Source of the DNA: Chloroflexota bacterium
GTDB lineage: Bacteria > Chloroflexota > Anaerolineae > UBA4142
NCBI GenBank assembly: GCA_023489485.1
Contig: JAMDCU010000076.1
Location: 1 to 38,653, forward strand
Direction: 5' to 3'
DNA: 38,653 bases
Below are positions 1 to 8,723 of this stretch, in pieces. Under the pieces are notes generated by a model, which was given only the letters and a program-made list of their open reading frames with translations, had not been told where the DNA came from and ran no database searches. Each line of letters opens with the position of its first letter. Positions within the stretch are counted from its first letter, which is position 1. A program made the translations under genes and the position numbers.

Positions 1-377
1 CCAGCGCCGCCGTTGACGCCGAACCAAGGCATTCAAATCGTTCACCATCCAAGTGGGCAAGTTCGGCCAGGCTCCTTCTAGCTCCAAGGGGACCGAGGGT
101 TCAGGCATCGCCTGTCCTTGACGAAAGCGCAGATACTCGACGAGTTTCGCCCGCGCCCGTCGGCCGGTGGTCCATTTTCTCTCGGAAAATAGCTTTTTTT
201 GGGCTCGGACCGCTGGCCTAACCGGCTACTCAGCATGGCGAGGCAAGTCCAGGGAGCCATCTCGTCCAAGATCACCCGGGCCATGCGCTCGTACGTCTGG
301 CATGTGGCCGGATGATAGCCCCCGGCTTGCAACCAGGTCTTAAACTCGGCCGAGGCGGCTTCCAGCGGGTGTGTCAT
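1..377 (-). pseudogene. Tyrosine recombinase/integrase N-terminal fragment, frameshifted and running off the window edge
   Basis: N-terminus EFKTWLQAGGYHPATCQTYERMARVILDE resembles a SAM-like core-binding domain. Its start overlaps the stop of the upstream integrase-like ORF (ATGA at 374-377). After the A-run near 190-196 a coherent reading (KWTTGRRARAKLVEYLRFRQGQAMPEPS...) continues in another frame. Confidence 0.45.
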
Positions 378-1402
378 GCCGCCCTCCGTTCAGACCGACC
401 ACCGCGCGGGGTCCCGGATGAGGAGGCCTCCGCCAGATTCTGGCCAGGCTGGGCCAGCGTGTCCGGGTTCGCCGCTTCATCCCCGGTGATCCGGTGCATA
501 CTTTCAAAATAGTCGCGCCGCACTAACGGGTCGGCAACATGCACATAGACCTGGGTCGTGCGCAAAGAGCGATGACCCAGCAGCGCCTGCAGCGACGTGA
601 CCGGCATCCCGACTTCAATGAGTTGGCGACTAAACACATGCCGCAGTTGATAACACGTGAGATGCAGTCCCGCTTGCTCGGCGTAATGCGTCAGTCGTTT
701 CTGCACCGCCGTCACGGAGAGGTGGACGCCATAGCGATTGAGAACGAGAGCCCGGTCCTGCGCCGCCGGTCGCATCGCCAAGTAAGCCCGTACCCGCTGC
801 TCGGCTTGCTCGGACAAAAAGACCACCCGCTCCGTCTGGCGCTTGCCGTGAATTCGCAGACGCGAGGCCTGCTCGGCCCGACTCCGAAAGAACACATCGT
901 CCAGGTTCAAGGCGATCGCATTCACCAGGTTCTCCCGACCGACCATTTCATAAATAAACGCTTGTCGCACTGGGTTATCGATCGCCGTGATCAAGCCCTG
1001 AATCACCGCCAGCACGTAAACGTGCCATAGCTGGATCGCCCCGCTCGCGACCAAAACTCCAAAGACCGCGGCTTGGAGCATCAGCAAGCTCTGCGTCACG
1101 ACGAGGGCGGAGCGCTTGGGCAGGCGGTCTGCCAAGACACCGCCGAACAGCGCAAACAACATCACCGGCAGAAACTGCAGGGTAATGACGAGGCCGAGCG
1201 CGAAGGGAGAATCGCTCGTCAACTTGAGAACGATCCAAGCTTGGGCGGTCGTCTGCATCCAGATGCCGATCAGCGAGATCACTTGGCCCGTCCAGAACAA
1301 GCGGTAGTTGCGAACTTTTAAAGAAATAAAGCCGCGGGCGGCGGCCAAAACGAACGAATTGAAACGCGAATCATGAATGGGGGGTGGTTTTTGTGGGATC
1401 AC
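374..1402 (-). CDS. Chimeric ORF: N-terminal part of an MFS exporter fused in frame to a tyrosine recombinase C-terminal catalytic domain
   Basis: Residues 1-166 are MFS-like (YRLFWTGQVISLIGIWMQTTAQAW...GGVLADRLPKR...NLVNAIALN). From about residue 167 the protein is integrase-like (LDDVFF...LRIHGKRQTERVVFLS...YQLRHVFSRQLIEVGMPVTSLQALLGHRSLRTTQVYVHV). Junction near nt 904. Confidence 0.75.
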   Translation of the reverse strand: MIPQKPPPIHDSRFNSFVLAAARGFISLKVRNYRLFWTGQVISLIGIWMQTTAQAWIVLKLTSDSPFALGLVITLQFLPVMLFALFGGVLADRLPKRSALVVTQSLLMLQAAVFGVLVASGAIQLWHVYVLAVIQGLITAIDNPVRQAFIYEMVGRENLVNAIALNLDDVFFRSRAEQASRLRIHGKRQTERVVFLSEQAEQRVRAYLAMRPAAQDRALVLNRYGVHLSVTAVQKRLTHYAEQAGLHLTCYQLRHVFSRQLIEVGMPVTSLQALLGHRSLRTTQVYVHVADPLVRRDYFESMHRITGDEAANPDTLAQPGQNLAEASSSGTPRGGRSERRAA

Positions 1403-1749
1403 TGGGTCATGTTCTTGAGCGAGGTTTCCGAAACGAGTTGAGCTTGCCGCTTCGGCTCCGCCGGTTCAAGCCCGTAGACGGAGCGCTAATCGCGCACCAA
1501 CAATGCCAGCGGTGCCGGAGCGAGTGCTGCTCTTCATTGTATGCGATCAACCAAGGGTGTCAAAGATCCTGCGGAAGCAAACTCTCCCTCCCCTCTTGTT
1601 CTCTTGTCGAGAAACGACTGGATGCTCGATGATGAAGGGAGGCACCCAGGCACGTACGAGGGAGAGGGTCGCTTAGCGAAAATCCACACAAGAGCTGAGG
1701 CATTCTCCCCTTTGGCGAGAATGGGAGAGTGCTGGCAGCGCCGGGGCGT

Positions 1750-2082
1750 GGAAATCAGCAGTTGGCCCAAGCCAAACCGGAGATCTGGAACAGCGATCAG
1801 GGCAGCCATTTCACCAGCGCGCAGTACACCCACCTGCGGGCTGGCGGCGAGCGTACGAATCAGCATGGACGGACGAGGCCGTGCGCTGGACAACATCTTC
1901 GTTGAACGGATGTGACGCTCCGTCAGTACGAAGAGGTCTACCTGCACGATTACACAACTCCGCGGGAAGCGCGGCAGGGGCTGAGCCGCTACTTCGAGTT
2001 CTACGATCACGAGCGCCCGCATCAGGCCTGGGGCTATCGCACCCCAGCCGAGGTCTATTTCGGCACACGCGCGGCTGGTTAA
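1750..2082 (+). pseudogene. IS3-family transposase (OrfB) C-terminal remnant
   Basis: Spliced across frames: QLAQAKPEIWNSDQGSHFTSAQYTHL / ASVRISMDGRGRALDNIFVERM* / YEEVYLHDYTTPREARQGLSRYFEFYDHERPHQAWGYRTPAEVYFGTRAAG*. It contains an internal TGA and indels. Confidence 0.8.
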
Positions 2083-2093
2083 GGTCAAGCCCT

Positions 2094-2150
2094 GGTCTGT
2101 GGGGGCGGTGGACAACTGAAGAGCACACCTGCCCACCGCCCCCACAGACC
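2094..2150. repeat. Perfect 18-bp inverted repeat (ggtctgtgggggcggtgg / ccaccgcccccacagacc), 21-nt loop
   Basis: Arms 2094-2111 and 2133-2150 are exact reverse complements. The hairpin begins 11 nt after the transposase remnant stop. Confidence 0.85.
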
Positions 2151-2231
2151 CTACTACTCTGGCTGCGGCCCGATCAGTTCATCATTCCCACCGGAGAGGA
2201 GGAAATTCCACCTTATCTTTCGACCAAATCG

Positions 2232-2251
2232 TGTCTTGATAATGGGGTCCA
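2232..2251 (+). repeat. Candidate IS3-family terminal inverted repeat (tgtcttgataatggggtcca)
   Basis: Resembles IS3-type ends (TGGACCCC...CAAGACA on the complement) and lies downstream of the OrfB remnant in the expected orientation. No matching left end was found. Confidence 0.4.
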
Positions 2252-2331
2252 CCTTAGGCCTTCGTCTGCCTGGTCGGGATAAGAGAGGATATTTGAGAAA
2301 TACGATGCCCGTCATCACTCCGCATGGAGTA

Positions 2332-3222
2332 CTAAGCCAGAACGTATTTCTTTTCCAACTCCGTCCAGAAATCCAGACCGGCAAATCTGAACATGTCCAG
2401 GATTGTTCCTGCTTCCACAGTGTCAAAAGCCCTCAATGTCCCCGTTTTGAGGAAGTCCTTGTACAAATCAATTACCAGTTTGGTAACGGCGCCCACCGGT
2501 ATTGCCGTCACCCACATCTTGGCACCCACCTCCTCGTAGTCTGCCGCCGTCATCTCGCGTGGTCCCATTGCCCAAATCTTTACCTCCGGGGCTCCCACTT
2601 TCTTGTAGAGCTCCCTCAGTGTCTCCTTGCCCCGCTCTTTAAACTTGGCCTTCGGCGGGACGGCATGGGGCAGGATGACATCTACGCCGAGCTCGACGCA
2701 CTTCTTGGCCCTTACCAGCATCTCATCATCGCCCAGCGTAGCCGCCGCATCAATCCTGGCAACAATAACAAAGTCCTTGTCCAGCTTGTCCCTCGCCTCA
2801 AGAACAGCCCCGATCTTGCCATAGTATTCATCCCGCGGCAGGACTTCTTGAACGCCCATAAACGGGCATTTGGTGGGATGTTTCTGGTCATCGATAAAGA
2901 TACCGGCGGCGCCAATCTTGATTAGTTCTGTCGTGGTCCGGAAGGCAGCCAATGCCCCGCCGTAGCCATCATCAGCATCAACGATAAGTGGTATTTCGAC
3001 CGAATCCGCCATATACTTGGCGATGCTGACGACCTCACTGGCCGTCGCGATACCAATATCAGGCATGCCCAGCTGGGCGCTGCGGATGGAGCCGCCACTC
3101 ATGAAGACCGCTTTCGCCCCGGCTGCCTGGGCGCATCTTGCCGTCAGGCAGTCATATGCCCCGGGTACACACAGGAACCCCGGCTTGTTCAAGAGGTCAC
3201 GCAGCATAGTTGTTTTCTTCAC
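2332..3222 (-). CDS. Isocitrate lyase/PEP mutase superfamily protein (lyase A)
   Basis: MSGGSI...VDADDGYGG...DDQKHPTKCPFMGVQEV. GTG start at 3222 preceded by an AAGGAGAG ribosome-binding site; the ORF-track start at 3282 is probably too far upstream. Confidence 0.85.
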   Translation of the reverse strand: MKKTTMLRDLLNKPGFLCVPGAYDCLTARCAQAAGAKAVFMSGGSIRSAQLGMPDIGIATASEVVSIAKYMADSVEIPLIVDADDGYGGALAAFRTTTELIKIGAAGIFIDDQKHPTKCPFMGVQEVLPRDEYYGKIGAVLEARDKLDKDFVIVARIDAAATLGDDEMLVRAKKCVELGVDVILPHAVPPKAKFKERGKETLRELYKKVGAPEVKIWAMGPREMTAADYEEVGAKMWVTAIPVGAVTKLVIDLYKDFLKTGTLRAFDTVEAGTILDMFRFAGLDFWTELEKKYVLA

Positions 3223-3289
3223 TTGACCACTCTCCTTGTCTTTTTGTTTGTCGATGGGCCTTGTTTTGACTCCCTGATCCAAGCCGCTG

Positions 3290-3808
3290 CTATCCCTTTC
3301 CTTCCGCGATCAGCTTGTCGCCATAGGCTTCAAGGCTGCCGGCCTCGAGCATGTCCAGGAGAAAGTCCGGGAACGGCTTGAACTTGATCGATTCCCCAGT
3401 GGTGACATTCTCGATGATACCGGCATGGAGGTCGGCCTCCACCACGTCTCCTTCCTTCACCTTCTTCTTTATTCCGGGTAATTCAATCAGGGGCAGGCCA
3501 ATCGCCACCGAGTTCTTGATGTAGTTCTCATCAAAGGACTCGGCGACGACGACCGATATGCCGCACTGCTGTATGGACTGCGGAGCATGGGGATGATCAT
3601 GGCCACAGCGGAAATTTGTGCCCGCGACCATGATGTCGCCCTTCTTCACCTTCTTGTGGAACTCGGGATCCACATTCTCCATGCAGTGCTCCCCCAGTTG
3701 GTCGTGGGTGAAGACTCCATAGTGGAGCTTGGCAAATGACACTATCTCGTTATCGACGTCCAAGTTGTCGCCGAAAATCCAGGTCTTACCCTTAAACTTT
3801 AGTGCCAT
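3290..3808 (-). CDS. Aconitase/LeuD-like hydro-lyase small subunit (module A)
   Basis: LeuD swivel-domain architecture (GKTWIFGDNLDVD...GDIMVAGTNFRCGHDHPHAPQSIQQCGISVVVAESF...). AGGAGG upstream of the ATG. Confidence 0.85.
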   Translation of the reverse strand: MALKFKGKTWIFGDNLDVDNEIVSFAKLHYGVFTHDQLGEHCMENVDPEFHKKVKKGDIMVAGTNFRCGHDHPHAPQSIQQCGISVVVAESFDENYIKNSVAIGLPLIELPGIKKKVKEGDVVEADLHAGIIENVTTGESIKFKPFPDFLLDMLEAGSLEAYGDKLIAEGKG

Positions 3809-5099
3809 CTATTCCTCCTGAAGGTATTTTCTCGGGTCAGTTATCTTGCCCTCAATCGCCGATGCCGCCACGGTGGCTGGACTCCCCAGGTAGACCTTGG
3901 CACTCTCGGCACCCATTCGACCCGGAACATTGGTCGTGCTCGACCCGATGCAGACCTCGTTCTCAGCGAGCGGAGTGTAGAAGCCAGGACACATCCCGCA
4001 CCCCGGCGCGCAAACAAATGCTCCCGCTTTGAGTAGCGTCTCCAAAACACCCGATTCTGTCGCCCGCGTCATAGAAGCGCTGCTGCCCGGCGTAATGTTG
4101 AACACCACCTTTGAATTTACTTTTCGACCTTTCATGATTTTGGCGGCTACCGCCAAGCCCTCATCACGGCCGCTGGCACAAGAGCCGATGAAGGCGTTGG
4201 TGATTGGTGTCCCTTCGACCTCGGCTATATTCTTCACCGTTGACCGATGTGGGGGAACAACCACCATGGGCTCAATCTTGGCACCGTCGATTTCGTAGAT
4301 CGCCGCGTACTGAGCATCCGGGTCACTGGCCAAAGGCTCGAACGGATAGTCGGTCCGGGCCTTGTACCAGTCGAGCACTTTCTTGTCCGGATTGACGATG
4401 CCTGTCTTCGCCCCGATAAACACCGAAAGGCAGCACATCGTACAGCGGCTGTCGATGCTCATTTGGTCGATGATCGGCCCGGCGTACTCGGCTACCTTGT
4501 TGAGGGCGACAGTCGGCCCGTACTCTTTCAGGATATACTCCAGGACGTCTCTACCCATAACGCCTTTCTTCAGCTTCCCCTTGATGATGAACTTTACGCT
4601 CCCCGGTACGCGGAGCCATGTCCAGCCGAAGCGCATGATGAAGTTGTTTGACGCCGAAGGAGCAAACCCAAAGGCGCCAACCCCACCCACGCTTATGGTG
4701 TGGTTGTCACCACACAGGTAGAAGCTTCCCGGCGTGACCCAGGCGCCCTCTACGGACATATGATGGTCGATGCCTATCCTACCGAGATCGAGGATATTTT
4801 CCTCAGGCACTCCCATCTGTCTGGCCCACTCAGCGTTCTGGCGGTGCGACTCCCTTTGACTTACCTTATCGATTGGTCGCCACCAGGCCCCGGCATGCTC
4901 CGGTGCCACCAGCGCCTTTTGGGGGTCCCAAATCTTGTCCCAGCCCCGCTTCTTAAAAGCTGCCGGCATGTTTACCCCCAAGTCACTGGTCATAAAGACA
5001 GACCTGGATGTGTTCCTGACCTGCACGTAATCGCCGGGGGGATACTTCTGGTTGTCCGGCTGCTTTGGCCAGGATTTTTTCAGCAATTGTTTTTCCCAA
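3809..5099 (-). CDS. Aconitase/LeuC-like hydro-lyase large subunit (module A), apparent frameshift near the N-terminus
   Basis: GSCASGRDEGLAVAAKIMKG and CAPGCGMCPGF provide Fe-S ligand motifs. The start at 5099 (TTG, GGAGG upstream) gives LGKTIAEKILAKAAGQPEVS, matching the paralogs (MGQTITEKILSRAAGRPVS), but that frame is broken at the G6 run 5036-5041. Confidence 0.8.
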
Positions 5100-5322
5100 T
5101 TTCTATAACCTCCTCTGCTTTTGTATTTATCCGAGTCTTAAGGAATTGCCGACCTCAAGGCCTACCCATCAGTGACGGAAGTACCCGATAAGATTACTAC
5201 CAGCGAATCATTTGCCGCCATCTACCGCTTCTTCGATAACCTCCTTTCATCTAGTATGCAGATCAGTAAGAGATAAACCTCCTTGAGAACCTTCCCACTA
5301 CCTGCCGCATCGGGTAAATCCG

Positions 5323-5446
5323 AACTCCGCACGGAGTACTAAGCCAGAACGTATTTCTTTTCCAACTCCGTCCAGAAATCCAGACCGGCAGCCCTGAACA
5401 TGTCCAGGATTGTTCCTGCTTCGGCAGTGTCAAAAGCTCGCAATTC
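5323..5446 (-). pseudogene. 3'-terminal remnant of a second copy of lyase A
   Basis: About 120 bp nearly identical to 2317-2437 (ggagtactaagccagaacgtatttcttttccaactccgtccagaaatccagaccggca...), including the equivalent stop codon at 5339-5341. No upstream remainder. Confidence 0.85.
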
Positions 5447-5591
5447 TCAAGACGCCGGCGTACCCATCTCGGCAAAGGGACGCTGCGCGTAATTAGGCTC
5501 CAAGCCATTCCGTTCTCGCGTTCTAGGCCTTGCTTGGTAGGCGATGCCTAGGATACTGAACGGATGGCTCCTTTGCAACCTTTATGAAGTT

Positions 5592-6077
5592 CTATTTAGC
5601 CTGGATGACTTTGCAGAATCTTTCCCTTATTCTGGACCGAAGTTCGTGAACCTCAGTGGCCAGGTCGCACCGATGAGGGCTCAGGTAGTAGCGCTGCAAT
5701 CCGAAAACCTGATCAGTTTCATTGAATACCCGTCGCAGCGTCTCAAGGTACTGCATCACTAGAGCTGCATCTTCTTCTTCAAAGTAACTCGATCGACCCC
5801 GAATGACGGTGACCATGTCAGCAATCCTTTTATCAAAATCCCCCTGGGTGACGAGCTCCGCCAAGAAAAGGTCCTTGTGTATTGCTTCAAGCTTCTCCCA
5901 AATCTTGCGATAAATCACCGGCACACTTGCATTTGAGGCCTCAATGCGCCAAAAGTCTCGCTGCCGCTTCCACCGATAATAGGCTACGACCACAATTATG
6001 CTGCTTCCCAAAAAAGCGACGAATGGGGCTACTGCATGTACGAGAGATTCATTCATGGTTCTCTGTGCCTCGTGCAA
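5592..6077 (-). CDS. Small single-TM membrane protein of unknown function
   Basis: 161-aa ORF with one N-terminal hydrophobic segment (AVAPFVAFLGSSIIVVVAYYRWKRQRDFW) and a charged cytosolic helix-rich tail. No family recognised. Confidence 0.5.
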   Translation of the reverse strand: MHEAQRTMNESLVHAVAPFVAFLGSSIIVVVAYYRWKRQRDFWRIEASNASVPVIYRKIWEKLEAIHKDLFLAELVTQGDFDKRIADMVTVIRGRSSYFEEEDAALVMQYLETLRRVFNETDQVFGLQRYYLSPHRCDLATEVHELRSRIRERFCKVIQAK

Positions 6078-6270
6078 TCACCTTCGTCGAAACCTTACTC
6101 CGCAACGCCATAGGTAGAATTGACAAGAAGAGATTGACGGACAAGTCCTGACACCAAATTCGGATGACGTTATTCAGTCGATTCGTTCCATGGACCCATG
6201 TTCGGAGCTGTGTGATCTAGCTCCAGGCTTTGCCACGCGAGATCACGCTGCAACGCCATGTTTGTTTCCT

Positions 6271-7116
6271 TTACTTCCAACGCTTTTCTTGGACGACATA
6301 CTCTCCCGCCAGACTGCCCATCGCAATATTCTCGGCGAGGTTGCCGCCGCCGTTGTAAAGCATCCCAAAGAATGAACCCAGCTCGCCGCAAGCATAGAGC
6401 CGGGGGATGGGAGTTTTGTCGGGACGAAGGACCTGGCAGCGGATATTTCGCATCGGTCCGCCCTGCGTATTGGGACCGCCGGGCCACAGCTTGACGGCAT
6501 AATACGGCGGGTCTTCCAGAGGACCGAGACTGGACTTGGGCCGGTGGAAATCAATGTCCTCGCCATCGCGGCACAACTGATTGTACCGTTGGACCGTTGA
6601 TTTGAATCTGGAGGTATCCATCAAGCCATTATTGTCGGGGTCCGCGGCGATGAAGCGGCCTAGTTCCTCGATCCTGTTCGCTTGCCAAATCCACCCTCGG
6701 TCTATTTCGGCCGAGTTGTCCTCACTCCAAATGTAATGAATCCGTCCCTTGATACCGCGGGGCGGATTGCACGCGCCGTGGACGCCGGCGAGCGGACCCA
6801 ATTTTCTTCTCTTCTCGTCAAAGATCCAATAGCATGGTATTCGAGGGTAACACAGAGCATAGCCATCGTAACCTGCTAACTCATAGCCGAAGGCGTGTCC
6901 CTTAAATCTTTCGTTGCTGAATCTGTTTCCCCGCTTGTCTACAAAGATGCTCATTTGGGAGTGATGCTGCGTACCGAAAGCGATGGGGTGTTCCGGGAAC
7001 TTCATCGTCACGCGGTAGGAAATACTGTTCATTTGCCACAACGCCGCCCCAACTCCTAGTGCCATATTAATGCCATCCTCTGTATTTCCCGGATTGCAGG
7101 TGAATTCAATCGGCAA
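6271..7116 (-). pseudogene. FAD-binding fumarate-reductase/flavocytochrome-type oxidoreductase, N-terminally truncated
   Basis: CNPGNTEDGINMALGVGAALWQMN...ACGELGSFFGMLYNGGGNLAENIAMGSLAGEYV is the C-terminal half of FAD_binding_2 proteins. The GxGxxG FAD-binding N-terminus is absent; an in-frame stop lies at 7132-7134. Confidence 0.75.
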
Positions 7117-7163
7117 GGGTCGAAGGTAATACTACAACGAGACTTCGGCGTCAGTAGACGCCC

Positions 7164-7199
7164 AAGTGTCGGAGTCATATGAAGTGTCGGAGTAATATT
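7164..7199. repeat. Two tandem 18-bp direct repeats (aagtgtcggagtcatatg / aagtgtcggagtaatatt)
   Basis: 16 of 18 positions identical; located immediately upstream of the truncated FAD gene. Confidence 0.8.
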
Positions 7200-7218
7200 A
7201 GGGCCAAGCCTAATGTAT

Positions 7219-8719
7219 CTACTCTTGCACCGCCGTGCCGAGTAGGTCCCTCTCATTCTTGGCACGGTGACCCCCTATCCAGGTGAGAGCGACGGCGACA
7301 AAGCAAACCATTCCGGCAATGATCAACGCATCTTGAAGACCCGCCAGCAATGCCGCCTCAGAATGATCAGCGTCCACCAAGGTCAGCCCGGACACACTCG
7401 CGTAATAGGACGTCCTCCCCGCCCAGACGGCTCCCGCCAAAGCGATCCCGGACATCATGCCCATGTGCCGGGCTGTTGCCAATAGCCCAGATGCACCCCC
7501 CGTTGACTGGGAAACGCGGCCCCAATCAACAAACTCGTATTGGGGGATAGAAAAAGCCCCCCCCAATACTCAACAGAATATAAGGGGGAACAATTCCCGC
7601 AGATGCGGCGGTTGGACTCTGTCGACTCATCCAGAAAAAGCCAGTCCCGCCAACGGCCAAACCCAAGGATGCCAACACCCTGGGATCCATTCCGCCCGCT
7701 AGCCATCCACTGAGCGGAGCCACGATGACAATGCCGAGCGGAACACTCATCAATATCATGCCTGCGTTCTCAGCCCCGAAATTGAACAATCGCTGCAGAA
7801 GAAATGGCGAGAGAAAGGTATTGGCTGTGGTCGCGACGTAATACAGGAATCCGCTTAGAAATGCAGCGGCAATCACCCGTTGCCGCAGTAGACGTGTGTC
7901 GAGGATGGGCTGACTGGTGGATGCTTCAACCCGCAGGAAAAGCAAGCCAAATGCGATGGAAGTAACGAAAAGAGCTAGTACATTCACCGACCCCCAACCC
8001 GAATCTTGTCCATAGGTGACTCCTAAAAGCCCGGTCAGCAGGAACCCGCCTAAGACGATGGCGCCGGTCCAATCGAATCGCTGGGTAACGAGGATTTTTC
8101 GCTCTCGCAGGCTAAACGCTGAGAGAATTGCCCCGAGGAACACTACGGGGGCACTGGCAAAGAAAATCACAGGCCATTCCGCTCTTGCCAAAATAAAACC
8201 GCCCAGAGAGGGTCCAAGTGTCGTGCCAATGGCCGTAATGCTGCTGAGGATTCCTATGGCCCTTCCAAGCTCACGCGGTGGGAAGGCATCAGTGACAATG
8301 GCTGTTCCGTTCGCGACGATAAGCGCGCCCCCTATTCCCTGTAGGACACGTGAGAGAACAAGTAGGTAAATATGACCTGCCGATCCGCATAGAACCGAGC
8401 TGACTCCGAATAAAACTGAACCAGATATGAACAGCCTTTTCCGCCCGAAAATGTCCGAGAGGCGCCCCACGCTGACCAGCAAGACGGCCATGACCAGAGA
8501 ATAGTCCAGAACAACCCACTCCGCCGCGGCCAGGCTGGTTTTAAGGCCGGACTGGATGGCGGGCAGTGACATATTGATGATGCTGAGATTCAGGCTCGTC
8601 ACAAAGACGGCCAGCCCCGCACCGGCCATTACCCACCATTTGCGCTCGTAACCACTGTCGCTACTTTGATCTTTGATGAGGGAAGCATCCGCCTGCACGA
8701 GCTGTGACGTTGTAGGCAT
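7219..8719 (-). pseudogene. MFS multidrug transporter, DHA2/EmrB-QacA type, split by two frameshifts
   Basis: 397-aa N-terminal ORF (NLSIINMSLPAIQSGLKTSLAAAEWVVLDYSLVMAVLL...GRLSDIFGRKR). The C-terminus continues in two other frames (FLSPNTSLLIGAAFPSQ; STGGASGLLATARHMGMMSGIALAGAVW). Frame changes map to the C8 run 7557-7564 and C6 run 7496-7501. Confidence 0.8.
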
Positions 8720-8723
8720 GCCT

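Noticed and set aside
5263-5508. 81-aa ORF sharing sequence with the 90-aa ORF at 2154-2426 as a conserved small protein family
   Set aside because: The shared peptide (KQEQSWTCS...WISGRSWKRNTFWLSTPCGV) is an out-of-frame reading of the duplicated lyase A 3' end.
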